From: Oxalobacteraceae bacterium
Lineage (GTDB): Bacteria > Pseudomonadota > Gammaproteobacteria > Burkholderiales > Burkholderiaceae_D
Length of the DNA: 34,825 bases
Assembly: GCA_003537575.1 (NCBI GenBank)
Contig: DPRS01000022.1
Coordinates: 1 to 34,825 of the forward strand
Direction: 5' to 3'
Shown here: positions 16,923-24,842 of the stretch, piece after piece
Layout of the letters: the number at the start of each line of letters is the position of its first letter
How positions within the stretch are numbered: position 1 is the first letter of the stretch
The notes under the pieces: model-generated
The model's input: the letters and a program-made list of their open reading frames with translations, nothing else
What the model was told of the DNA's origin: nothing
Database searches by the model: none
Made by a program: the position numbers and the translations under genes

Positions 16923-17948
16923 TCAGAACACCGGGATGATGTCCTTCATGTCGATGTCGGTCACTTCCTCGCCCGAGATGCCAACTTCAGGAATCGCCGG
17001 GAACGGGATGTCGTACTTGTCGAGCACGCCCTTCAGGTTCAGCATTGCGGCCTTCCAGTTTTCCTTCTTTTGCTCGTACTCGGGAATATGGAAACCGGCG
17101 TCGCGGGCGACCGCCTCGGCCTTGCGCTGGACTTCAATGAAGTCGGCCGGCAGATCCCAGAATTCCATCGGCGGCTCGAACAGCACGGCCGACAGGAACA
17201 GGTAGCCTGCGCGCACCTGCTTGGTGATGATGGCGCGGTCTTCCAGCTTCATCTTCGGATAGTCGCGCTCCATCAGGGCCATGCAGATCGCCATGTGGCG
17301 GCCTTCGTCGCGGCCGATGTTGCGGAAGCCTTCCTTGAACACCGGCTCGGTGCAGCCTGCAGCCATCTGATGGAAGATCGTTGCAGCGGCGATTTCACCC
17401 ATCAGGAAGGAGCTGAACAGCACGGCCAGGCTGTACTTCGGCACGGCAGCCTTGTAACCGGTCCAGTAGCGGCCGCCGTTGTAATACAGCCATGCGGCGT
17501 TGCGCTGCAACTGCTTGCCCAGTTCGGTCTTCGGCTCATAGGTGAGCGGATCGGGATGCTCGAGCAGCTTGGTGATGGACAGGCCGCACATCTGCTCATG
17601 GTTCTGCTCGTCGCGGGTCACCGAGAAGAAGCAGCGGCGCACGGCATCTTCCTCATGCACTTCATAGGTCTTGATGAAGGCTTCGGCAAACACCGGCGGC
17701 GCCGAAGCGTCGAACACCGACAGCAAGGTCCACCAGTAGGCAATCGCTTCACGCTCTTCCCAGGTATAGCTGCTGACATCAAAGGTATCCCAGGGCAATG
17801 CCGACGGATCCCAGGCTTCGCGCAGGGAAGAATTCCAGACTTCTTCCAGCTTGGAAGTCTGGCGATGCCAGGACAGCGGATACACGTTCGGCTGAGGTGT
17901 CGCCGGCGGGTAATCCATCGTGAGTGCAATCTTTTCGTTGTGAGCCAT
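16923..17948 (-). CDS. Ferritin-like diiron oxygenase, substrate unknown
   Basis: 341-aa helical protein with two diiron half-sites: Glu114-x-x-His117 in TRDEQNHEQMC and Glu215-x-x-His218 in IGRDEGRHMAICMAL. Glu185 in LMGEIAAA is the likely fifth ligand, and Glu89 in VFAEAF a candidate first ligand. The second motif resembles those of aromatic/alkene monooxygenase hydroxylases and the R2-like superfamily. The protein is much shorter than a bacterial multicomponent monooxygenase alpha subunit (about 500 aa), and no beta, gamma or effector subunit gene is nearby. ATG 17948 was kept as the start. It forms a unit with the downstream reductase and has its own promoter with boxes like those of paaA. 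I do not recognise a named family member; hydroxylation or epoxidation of an aromatic or related compound is inference. Confidence 0.8.
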   Translation of the reverse strand: MAHNEKIALTMDYPPATPQPNVYPLSWHRQTSKLEEVWNSSLREAWDPSALPWDTFDVSSYTWEEREAIAYWWTLLSVFDASAPPVFAEAFIKTYEVHEEDAVRRCFFSVTRDEQNHEQMCGLSITKLLEHPDPLTYEPKTELGKQLQRNAAWLYYNGGRYWTGYKAAVPKYSLAVLFSSFLMGEIAAATIFHQMAAGCTEPVFKEGFRNIGRDEGRHMAICMALMERDYPKMKLEDRAIITKQVRAGYLFLSAVLFEPPMEFWDLPADFIEVQRKAEAVARDAGFHIPEYEQKKENWKAAMLNLKGVLDKYDIPFPAIPEVGISGEEVTDIDMKDIIPVF

Positions 17949-18062
17949 GCTGCGTCTCCTTACAAGGAATGGGTTGCCGGTCCGCGCATCGGCCCGGCGT
18001 TAAAAGGGCATTTCCGTTGCAAAACTTGTTCGTCGTTGACTGATTCGTCATTGGACGCTCAC

Positions 18063-18126
18063 ATAATGATACTTTTTACGTAATGTGTCAATTATTTTGT
18101 GTCGCTATGTTATTCCGTATCATATT
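18063..18126 (-). promoter_or_regulatory. Diiron-oxygenase promoter with PaaX-like boxes
   Basis: On the minus strand, TTGACA (18091-18086), a 17-bp spacer and CATTAT (18068-18063) give a good sigma-70 promoter for the oxygenase gene. ATGATAC (18066-18072) overlaps the -10, and an inverted partner GTATCAT (18117-18123) lies 51 bp away. The distal box extends to the 10-mer AATATGATAC (minus strand, 18126-18117), identical to one over the paaA -10 (11002-11011). Layout and spacing match the paaA control region. Confidence 0.65.
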
Positions 18127-18200
18127 GAAGCAAGTATGCCAGGTCCCTGGCGGCAATATCCGGCAACAAACAGGCGCGGGCCGGACCTGTGGTTTGCCGC

Positions 18201-18206
18201 TACAAT
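18201..18206 (+). promoter_or_regulatory. Possible -10 element of the MOSC-protein gene
   Basis: TACAAT at 18201-18206, 39 bp before the start codon, is a good -10 match in a GCTACAAT context. No convincing -35 lies 16-18 bp upstream, so this is tentative. Confidence 0.3.
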
Positions 18207-18244
18207 GACAATCTTTCTTTCCATCGCAACCATCCCCGTAATAC

Positions 18245-19096
18245 ATGCCAGTACTTACCGAACTGAACCTGTACCCGATCAAGTCCTGTGCCGGCATTGC
18301 GCTGCGCGAAGCCATCGTCACGCGCGCCGGCCTGATGAGCGAGCACATTTACGACCGCGAATGGATGGTGGTCGACGCGGACGGCAATTTCCTCACTCAG
18401 CGCCAGCATCCGAAGATGGCCGCCATCGTCCCGAAAATACGCCTGGAAACGCTGGAATTACGTGCGCCCGGCATGCTGAAACTGGAAATCCCGCTCGGCC
18501 TGCCGCACCCGGACGAAGAGCGCCTCATCCGCGTCAAGGTATGGAATGACATCGTCCAGGCCTATGATTGCGACGATGTCACCACCACCTGGTTTTCGAA
18601 GTTTCTGGGCACGCCCTGCCGGCTGGCGAGATTCCATCCCGATGCGCGGCGCTTCGCCGATGCGAAATGGACCGGCGGCATCGAGGCGCCAACCCTGTTC
18701 GGCGACGGTTATCCGCTACTGGTGATTTCCGCGGCTTCGCTGGCCGACCTGAATGGCAAGCTGCAGGCGCAAGGCCGCGCCGCGCTGCCGATGAACCGCT
18801 TTCGTCCCAACATCGTCATCGACGGCATCGGCGCGTTTGAAGAGGATTTCGCCGCCAGCATCGTTGCCGGCGACGCTGTGATCAAGCCAGTCAAGCCCTG
18901 CCCGCGCTGCGGTATCCCTTCGATCGATCAGGCCACGGGCGAAGCGGGCCCGAGCCCGCTCGATATCCTGCAGAGCTACCGCGCCGATCCGAAGATCGAC
19001 GGTGGCCTGGCTTTCGGCATGAATGCGATTGTGCTGGAGGGGGAAAACCAGGTGCTGAGAGTGGGCCAGGAAGTGGCGGTTGAACTGGCGTTTTAA
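18245..19096 (+). CDS. MOSC-domain (YcbX/mARC-like) molybdenum-cofactor protein
   Basis: 283-aa protein with an N-terminal MOSC_N beta-barrel domain (LTELNLYPIKSCAGI at about 5-19; YDREWMVVDADGNFLTQRQ at 36-54) and a C-terminal MOSC domain. The probable Moco-ligating cysteine is Cys219 in KPCPRCGIPSID, with FRPNIVIDG upstream. Homologues such as YcbX and mARC reduce N-hydroxylated compounds with an electron-transfer partner. This one has no C-terminal ferredoxin domain, unlike E. coli YcbX, so it would need an external donor. It starts 296 bp from the divergent diiron oxygenase gene and ends at a strong palindromic terminator. Any functional link to the oxygenase is speculative. Confidence 0.9.
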   Translation: MPVLTELNLYPIKSCAGIALREAIVTRAGLMSEHIYDREWMVVDADGNFLTQRQHPKMAAIVPKIRLETLELRAPGMLKLEIPLGLPHPDEERLIRVKVWNDIVQAYDCDDVTTTWFSKFLGTPCRLARFHPDARRFADAKWTGGIEAPTLFGDGYPLLVISAASLADLNGKLQAQGRAALPMNRFRPNIVIDGIGAFEEDFAASIVAGDAVIKPVKPCPRCGIPSIDQATGEAGPSPLDILQSYRADPKIDGGLAFGMNAIVLEGENQVLRVGQEVAVELAF

Positions 19097-19116
19097 GCCA
19101 TTATTTCAGGAAAGAC

Positions 19117-19144
19117 AAAAGGGACAGCGCGCTGTCCCTTTTTT
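19117..19144. terminator. Bidirectional palindromic terminator
   Basis: A perfect 24-nt palindrome, AAAGGGACAGCG/CGCTGTCCCTTT (19118-19141), is followed by further T residues on the plus strand and, by symmetry, by T-rich sequence on the minus strand. It lies between the convergent MOSC and ferredoxin genes and can serve both. Confidence 0.88.
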
Positions 19145-19205
19145 ATCGCCGCCGGGCAGACGCCGGCAGCTCGCTGCGCAGGGCGTTCACCAGGCGGCCA
19201 AGCCA

Positions 19206-19463
19206 TCAAGCCGTTTTGGCCGCCTGCAGGGCCTCGAACTTTGCCTGCAGTTCTTCCTTCGTCTCGCGCCGTGCCGGATCGAAGGGAATGCAGCTCACCG
19301 GGCACACCTGCTGGCATTGCGGCTCGTCGAAATGGCCGACGCATTCGGTGCATTTGTCCGGATTGATTTCATAGATGAGCGGCCCCATCGAAATCGCATC
19401 ATTCGGACACTCCGGCTCGCAGACGTCGCAGTTAATGCAATCGTCTGTAATCATCAATGCCAT
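19206..19463 (-). CDS. YfhL-like 2[4Fe-4S] ferredoxin
   Basis: 85-aa ferredoxin with two four-iron cluster motifs: Cys9, 12, 15, 19 (CINCDVCEPEC) and Cys38, 41, 50, 54. The eight-residue insertion between Cys41 and Cys50, plus an extra Cys58, is the Allochromatium/YfhL-type arrangement, which usually means very low potentials. The charged C-terminal tail (KEELQAKFEALQ) is probably helical. It ends the minus-strand operon after coaD (55-bp gap), a neighbourhood common in betaproteobacteria. Its redox partner is not evident here; a donor role for the nearby oxygenase is possible but unsupported. Confidence 0.92.
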   Translation of the reverse strand: MALMITDDCINCDVCEPECPNDAISMGPLIYEINPDKCTECVGHFDEPQCQQVCPVSCIPFDPARRETKEELQAKFEALQAAKTA

Positions 19464-19518
19464 GCCATTACCTCTTTACCGCCCGGACGATTGCGCCGGG
19501 CGCTTACCAACAAAACAA

Positions 19519-20016
19519 TTACTTTTTGGCCGCCGTCGCCGCCGCGACCTTGGTCTTCAGCCACTTCTCGACCGAGGGGAAAACGAACTTCGAGACATCC
19601 CCGCCCAGGATGGCAATTTCGCGCACGATGGTGCCGGAAATGAACTGGTACTGGTCCGACGGGGTCAGGAACAGGGTTTCGACATCGGGCAACAGATAGC
19701 GGTTCATCCCGGCCATCTGAAACTCGTACTCGAAGTCCGACACCGCGCGCAAGCCGCGCACGATCACGCGACCGTCGTGCTCCCGCACGAAATCCTTGAG
19801 CAGGCCGGAAAAGGTTTCCACTTTCACGTTCGGATAGTGTCCCAGCACTTCATTGGCGATCGCCAGGCGCTCTTCCAATGCAAAAAAAGGTTTCTTGTTC
19901 TGGCTATCGGCCACGCCGACCACCAGCTTATCGAACAGGCCGGAGGCGCGCCGTACCAAATCTTCATGACCACGCGTCAGCGGGTCGAACGTACCTGGAT
20001 AAATTGCGGTGACCAT
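19519..20016 (-). CDS. coaD: Phosphopantetheine adenylyltransferase
   Basis: 165-aa enzyme of CoA biosynthesis (4'-phosphopantetheine + ATP to dephospho-CoA). The nucleotidyltransferase motif AIYPGTFDPLTRGHEDLV is at the N-terminus, and the second motif ISGTIVREIA is near the C-terminus; VRGLRAVSDFEYEFQMAGMN is a strong CoaD signature. The start ATG 20016 (MVTAIYPG) matches the family; the in-frame codons up to 20055 overlap the end of rsmD. It lies 28 bp after rsmD, a very common pair. Confidence 0.97.
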   Translation of the reverse strand: MVTAIYPGTFDPLTRGHEDLVRRASGLFDKLVVGVADSQNKKPFFALEERLAIANEVLGHYPNVKVETFSGLLKDFVREHDGRVIVRGLRAVSDFEYEFQMAGMNRYLLPDVETLFLTPSDQYQFISGTIVREIAILGGDVSKFVFPSVEKWLKTKVAAATAAKK

Positions 20017-20044
20017 AGGGGCTCCGTGGCAGTAGGAACGCGCA

Positions 20045-20695
20045 TTATGCCTCAATTCCTGTCATATTTCTGTTTTGTAAGAGATGGTAAAAGACCATGC
20101 CGGCCTTGTCGGCACGGACGATTTCCCAATCCGCCAGCCAGGCGGCGTCAAGTCCGTCCAGCGGCATCTCCGCTTCCACATAGACCAGGCCGTCCGGTTG
20201 CAAAAGCCCCGCGCAGTGCGGCAGGATTTTCGCCAGCCAGTCCTGATGGTAGGGCGGATCGAGGAAAATGATATCAAATGCGCCCTCGCGGCGTTCCGCG
20301 CCCGCTTCCCGCGCCACCGCCGCGCCCAGTTCACGCACCTTGGCCAAGGCATCGCCACGCATGATCGCGACTTGCGAGGCGCGCAACTTTTCCTTGATCG
20401 TTTCCAGGTGACGCAAGGCCGGCACATGATTTTCGACCATCAGCACCCGCGACGCGCCGCGGCTGGCGGCTTCGAAGCCGAGCGCGCCGCTGCCGGCGAA
20501 CAGGTCCAGGCATGCCCGCCCTTCCCAGGCGCCATCGAACAGATGGTTGATCCAGTTGAATACAGTCTCGCGCACCCTGTCCGGGGTCGGCCGCAGGCCG
20601 GCGGCATCAGCCACCGGCAAGGGCGTGCGTTTCCATTGCCCACCGATGATGCGCACCTGGTGCGGCGCGCCTTTCCTGTTTTGCGACTTATGCAT
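20045..20695 (-). CDS. rsmD: 16S rRNA (guanine966-N2)-methyltransferase
   Basis: 216-aa class I methyltransferase modifying G966 of 16S rRNA. Motifs: VRIIGGQWKRTPLPV near the N-terminus, TPDRVRETVFNWI, the SAM-binding LDLFAGSGALGFEAASRG, and the catalytic DPPY in IIFLDPPYHQDW. I chose ATG 20695 (MHKSQNRKG); the frame extends upstream into the M16 gene without family resemblance. It lies between the non-catalytic M16 gene (16-bp gap) and coaD. Confidence 0.95.
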   Translation of the reverse strand: MHKSQNRKGAPHQVRIIGGQWKRTPLPVADAAGLRPTPDRVRETVFNWINHLFDGAWEGRACLDLFAGSGALGFEAASRGASRVLMVENHVPALRHLETIKEKLRASQVAIMRGDALAKVRELGAAVAREAGAERREGAFDIIFLDPPYHQDWLAKILPHCAGLLQPDGLVYVEAEMPLDGLDAAWLADWEIVRADKAGMVFYHLLQNRNMTGIEA

Positions 20696-20711
20696 GCAAC
20701 CGGGCCGTCCC

Positions 20712-22058
20712 TTATTTGGCATTGGCGCCGGCGGCATTGCCGACGACCACGGTCGCCAGCTTGTCCAGGGCGATTTTGCGCTGGAACGCCGCCCGGATAT
20801 CGGCGCGGCTGACCTTCGCCACATTCGCGGTCCAGGTGTCGAGATAATCCAGCGGCAGTTGATAAAAACCGATCACGGCGATATTCCCCAGGATCTTGCG
20901 ATTATTGTCGATGCGCAGCGGGAAACCGCCGATCAGGTTGTCCTTGGCAGCCTGCAATTCCTTCTCGGTCGGGCCGGTGCGCAGGTAGTCGGCCAGCGTC
21001 TCGCGCACCACTTTCAAGGCCTGGTCCGTTTGCGCCCGGCTGGTTTGCAAACCGATCTGGAAGGGCCCCGGCTGCGCCAGCGGATTGAAATAACTGTACA
21101 CGCTATAGCTCAGACCGCGCTTTTCGCGCACTTCCTGCATCAAGCGGGAAACGAAACCGCCACCGCCGAGCACGTAGTTGCCGACCGTCAACGCAAAATA
21201 ATCCGGATCGCTGCGCGCCAACGCCGGCGCGCCGATCAGGATATGCGACTGCGAAGCCGGATGGGCGATCCGCTCTTCCTGCGCCTGCAGTGGCGCCACC
21301 GCCGGCAAGGGTGGCAGCGGCTCGCCTTGCAGCAGGCGCGCGGTCAACTGGCGCGCGATAGCCTCGGCCTGCTGGCGCGAGACATCGCCGATCAGGGCGA
21401 TCACCGCGGTGTTGGCGACGTAATGTCGGCGATGGAAAGCCGCCAGGTCATCGCGCGTGACGGCCTCGACCGATGCTACCGTGGCCTCGTTGCCATAGGG
21501 ATGCCCGCCATAGATGGTCCGGGAAAAAGCGCGGCCGGCGATGACTTCCGGCTTCGTCAGGTCTTCCTTGAGCGCGGCAATCGTGCGCGCCTGGTCGCGC
21601 GCGTACAGATCCGCCGGAAAACTCGGCTGCGCCAGCAGGCGCGCCAGCAGCAGCACGGCGGCGTCGCGCTCGGCGGTCGAGGACAGGGTGCGCAAGGACA
21701 GGCCGCCGCGATCTTCGCCGACGCCGCCGCCGCGCTGGGCGGCGATGTCAGCGAAGGCGTCGGAAATCTGCGCCTCGGTCATGGCCGGTTCCTGCGCCGG
21801 ATCCGCTCCCGCCAGCAAGCCGCGCGCCATCATGGCATTGGTCAGCGATGCCATGCCAGCCTTGCCTTGCGGATCGCGGCGCGAACCGGCGTCGAATTCG
21901 ACGCTGATATCGAGCATCGGGATCGAGCGGCTTTCCACAAACAGCACGCGCGCGCCATTATCCAGCTTCCAGGATTCAATTTTCAGAGCGGCATGCGCGG
22001 GAATGGCGAACAATGCCGCCGAAGCCACCCACGCCAGTACGATCAGTCGTTTCATCAT
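20712..22058 (-). CDS. M16-family peptidase-like protein, non-catalytic partner
   Basis: About 448-aa exported protein with an N-terminal signal peptide (MKRLIVLAWVASAALFAIPAHA). It has the M16 fold (LDNGARVLFVESRSIPMLDI, and the C-terminal RGLSYSVYSYFNPL region). It lacks the zinc-binding HxxEH: the equivalent place reads GMASLTNAMMARG. This is the usual situation of the B subunit in heterodimeric M16B proteases, where the C-terminal Arg/Tyr pair is kept. The ATG at 22058 or 22055 is the likely start; a GTG at 22073 is possible. It lies 28 bp after the catalytic subunit gene. Confidence 0.9.
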   Translation of the reverse strand: MMKRLIVLAWVASAALFAIPAHAALKIESWKLDNGARVLFVESRSIPMLDISVEFDAGSRRDPQGKAGMASLTNAMMARGLLAGADPAQEPAMTEAQISDAFADIAAQRGGGVGEDRGGLSLRTLSSTAERDAAVLLLARLLAQPSFPADLYARDQARTIAALKEDLTKPEVIAGRAFSRTIYGGHPYGNEATVASVEAVTRDDLAAFHRRHYVANTAVIALIGDVSRQQAEAIARQLTARLLQGEPLPPLPAVAPLQAQEERIAHPASQSHILIGAPALARSDPDYFALTVGNYVLGGGGFVSRLMQEVREKRGLSYSVYSYFNPLAQPGPFQIGLQTSRAQTDQALKVVRETLADYLRTGPTEKELQAAKDNLIGGFPLRIDNNRKILGNIAVIGFYQLPLDYLDTWTANVAKVSRADIRAAFQRKIALDKLATVVVGNAAGANAK

Positions 22059-22086
22059 ATTGTCGTTATCCACAAGTTCAATGCTA

Positions 22087-23451
22087 TCAATGGCTGAGGG
22101 ATGCCACCGGCGTCGGCTTCTTGTCTTCCAGCGGCAAGGGATGCAGCGTGGCGACGGTCAGGCTATCGTCGCCAAAGTATTTCTGCGCGACGGCCTGCAC
22201 CTGCTCGGCCGTGACTCCACGCAATTTTTCAATGATGCGATCGATATCGCGATGCGACAAGCCGGACAATTCCATCATGCCGATTTCCATCGCCTGGCCG
22301 AAGGTCGAATCACGCTTGTAGATCTGTTCGGCGATCAGCTGGGTCTTCACACGCTGCAATTCGCCATCATCCACGCCTTGCGCGGCGATGCGTTCGACCT
22401 CGGCGCGCAGACGCTTCTCCAGCTGCTCCGTGGTAGTGCCGGCCGTCGGCACGCCATCGAGCACGAACAGAACCGGGCCGCGCGCAATGCCGGAATAACT
22501 GGCGCCGGCGGAATTGGCGACGCGGTCGGTGCGCACCAGTTTGGCATTCAGACGCGCATTGTCGTAACCATCGAGCACGGCCGACAGCACATCCAGCGCA
22601 TAGACATCGTCATCCCTTTCCACATCGCGCAACACCGGCACCTTGAAAGCCAGTGCCACGTAGGGGTTTTCGGCCGGCGCCTTGACCGTGACGCGGCGCA
22701 GGCCGCGCTGCGGCGGCTCGACCTGCGGATTGGTGTTGCCGATAGCCTTGCGCGGCATACGCCCGTAATATCTTTCCGCCAGCGCCAGCACCTCGCGGGG
22801 AACGACATCGCCGACCACCACCAGCACCGCATTGTTGGGGGCATACCAGCGGTCGTACCAGGCGCGCGCATTCTCGACTGTCATGTTTTGCAAATCGTCC
22901 ATCCAGCCGATGATCGGATGGTGGTAGGGGTGGGCCATGAACGCCATCGCATTCAGGGTTTCATAGACTAGCGGAATCGGCTGGTCATCGGTGCGCAGGC
23001 GGCGTTCTTCCATCACCACCTTGATTTCCTTGTCGAATTCCTTTTTATCCAGCACCAGGTTCGCCATGCGGTCCGCTTCCAGCGCCATCACTTTGGGCAG
23101 GCGGTTTTTTTCGATCTGCTGGAAATACGCCGTGTAATCCTTGCTGGTAAAGGCGTTTTCGCGTCCGCCCAGGGCCGCGACCCTGGCGCTGAATTCGCCC
23201 GGCTTCAAGGTCTTGGTACCCTTGAACATCATATGCTCCAGCACATGGGCCACACCGGTGGTGCCATTGACTTCATCGATGGCGCCGGCGCGGTACCACA
23301 CCATGTGCGCCACGGTTGGTGCCCGGTGGTCTTCCTTGACGATGACTTTCATGCCATTTTTCAAGGTAAATTCCTGGGCCGGTATCCCCGCCGCCAGGGC
23401 AGTGACGCTGGTCAGCAGCCAGCAAATCAATACGACTATCCGCGATTTCAT
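22087..23451 (-). CDS. M16-family zinc metallopeptidase, catalytic subunit
   Basis: 454-aa periplasmic or secreted protease with a signal peptide (MKSRIVVLICWLLTSVTALAA). The inverted zinc motif HxxEH is in GVAHVLEHMMFKGT, and a downstream Glu region (ALEADRMANLVLD) supplies the third ligand. ATG 23451 was selected because it begins the signal peptide; the frame runs upstream to 23556 through non-coding sequence. It forms a likely heterodimer with the product of the next gene and heads the operon M16-M16-rsmD-coaD-fdx, divergent from ftsY. Confidence 0.92.
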   Translation of the reverse strand: MKSRIVVLICWLLTSVTALAAGIPAQEFTLKNGMKVIVKEDHRAPTVAHMVWYRAGAIDEVNGTTGVAHVLEHMMFKGTKTLKPGEFSARVAALGGRENAFTSKDYTAYFQQIEKNRLPKVMALEADRMANLVLDKKEFDKEIKVVMEERRLRTDDQPIPLVYETLNAMAFMAHPYHHPIIGWMDDLQNMTVENARAWYDRWYAPNNAVLVVVGDVVPREVLALAERYYGRMPRKAIGNTNPQVEPPQRGLRRVTVKAPAENPYVALAFKVPVLRDVERDDDVYALDVLSAVLDGYDNARLNAKLVRTDRVANSAGASYSGIARGPVLFVLDGVPTAGTTTEQLEKRLRAEVERIAAQGVDDGELQRVKTQLIAEQIYKRDSTFGQAMEIGMMELSGLSHRDIDRIIEKLRGVTAEQVQAVAQKYFGDDSLTVATLHPLPLEDKKPTPVASLSH

Positions 23452-23648
23452 ATATCCCGCTCTGTTAAAATAGAAACTTGCATGTAACACGGACTTCCAT
23501 GTCATGGATTTCATCACAGACATCCAGGCAAGAAGGAAATGCTTGCATTCATGCACACCCTGGCCGCAAGCCTTTGATTGTACCGCGCTTGCCTGGCGCC
23601 ATGCTGCATGCCGTCCTTGTTCCCCTGATTGCGACTCTGCCCAGCCCC

Positions 23649-24842
23649 ATGTTTAGTTTTTTCAAGAGAAAACCGAAAGACACGCCCGCGCCAGCCGCAG
23701 CACCCGCGCCAGAAACGACGCAGGAACCTGTCGCCACGGCGCCGGCAGCGCCGCCTGCCCCAGTTGGCGCGCCCCCCGCAACTCCGGTTGCGGATGCAAA
23801 GGCGCCGGTGGCCACTGTTCCTGCGGCAGCCGTTCCCGCCGAGGCTGCCGTGGCAATACCGACAGCGGCCACCGCACCGGCAACCGCAATGCCGGCAGCG
23901 CCGGAAGAAGAGATTATCCCGGCCCCTCCGCCGTCCGCCGAACAAAAACGCTCATGGCTGACGCGCCTCAAGGCTGGCCTTTCCAAGACTTCCGCCAACC
24001 TGACCACGCTTTTCGTCGGCGCCAAGATCGACGAGGAATTGTACGAAGAACTGGAATCGGCCCTGCTGATGGCCGATACCGGCATTGACGCAACACAATT
24101 TCTCCTGGATGCCCTGAAGAAAAAGGTCAAGGATGAAAAACTGACCGAAGCCGGCCAGGTGAAGACCGCGCTCAAGAGCTTGCTGACCGAACTGCTGACG
24201 CCGCTGCAAAAGCCGCTGGTGCTGGGCCGCGAGCAACCGCTGGTGATGATGATCGCCGGCGTCAACGGCGCCGGCAAGACCACCACCATCGGCAAACTGG
24301 CAAAACACTTGCAGGCACATCATCAGTCGGTCCTGCTGGCCGCCGGCGACACTTTCCGCGCCGCTGCCCGCGAACAGCTGGCGGTCTGGGGCGAGCGCAA
24401 CAATGTGACCGTGATCGCGCAGGAATCGGGCGATCCGGCGGCAGTCGCCTTCGATGCCGTGCAATCGGCGCAGGCGCGCCGCACCGATGTGGTGATGGTC
24501 GACACCGCCGGCCGCCTGCCGACGCAGTTGCACCTGATGGAAGAACTCAAGAAGATCAAGCGTGTGATCGGCAAGAGCATGGCCCAGGCGCCGCACGAAG
24601 TGCTGCTGGTCATCGACGGCAATACCGGTCAAAATGCACTGACGCAAGTCAAGGCCTTTGACGATACCTTGGAGCTGACCGGATTGATCGTCACCAAGCT
24701 CGACGGCACCGCCAAGGGCGGCGTGCTGGCGGCGATTGCCCGCACACGCCCGGTGCCGGTATATTTCATCGGCATCGGCGAAGGCATCGAAGACTTGCAG
24801 CCCTTTAATGCCCAGGAATTTGTGGATGCCCTGCTCAGTTAA
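23649..24842 (+). CDS. ftsY: Signal recognition particle receptor FtsY
   Basis: 397-aa SRP receptor GTPase that delivers ribosome-nascent-chain complexes to the translocon. The N-terminus (about 1-97) is an Ala/Pro/Val-rich, acidic-poor low-complexity region. Next are the N domain (RSWLTRLKAGLSKTSANL onward) and the G domain with P-loop GVNGAGKTTTIGKLA (204-218), DTAGRL, and TKLDGTAKGG. ATG 23649 (MFSFFKRKPKD) matches the conserved FtsY N-terminus; upstream codons in frame to 23478 are not protein-like. Its TAA ends directly against the ftsE start, the usual ftsYEX order. Confidence 0.96.
   Translation: MFSFFKRKPKDTPAPAAAPAPETTQEPVATAPAAPPAPVGAPPATPVADAKAPVATVPAAAVPAEAAVAIPTAATAPATAMPAAPEEEIIPAPPPSAEQKRSWLTRLKAGLSKTSANLTTLFVGAKIDEELYEELESALLMADTGIDATQFLLDALKKKVKDEKLTEAGQVKTALKSLLTELLTPLQKPLVLGREQPLVMMIAGVNGAGKTTTIGKLAKHLQAHHQSVLLAAGDTFRAAAREQLAVWGERNNVTVIAQESGDPAAVAFDAVQSAQARRTDVVMVDTAGRLPTQLHLMEELKKIKRVIGKSMAQAPHEVLLVIDGNTGQNALTQVKAFDDTLELTGLIVTKLDGTAKGGVLAAIARTRPVPVYFIGIGEGIEDLQPFNAQEFVDALLS

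Noticed and set aside
16923..17948. Calling the oxygenase a toluene/phenol monooxygenase alpha subunit
   Set aside because: The DEGRHMA motif is similar, but the protein is too short and the beta, gamma and effector subunit genes are missing, so only a general diiron call is justified.
20547..22097. A 516-codon plus-strand frame opposite the M16 gene and rsmD
   Set aside because: Antisense shadow with Arg/Gln/His-rich composition; the minus-strand genes have signal peptide and family motifs.
23649..23940. Ala/Pro-rich stretch at the FtsY N-terminus as a repeat element
   Set aside because: Low-complexity N-terminal extensions are normal and variable in FtsY; I see no regular DNA repeat unit.
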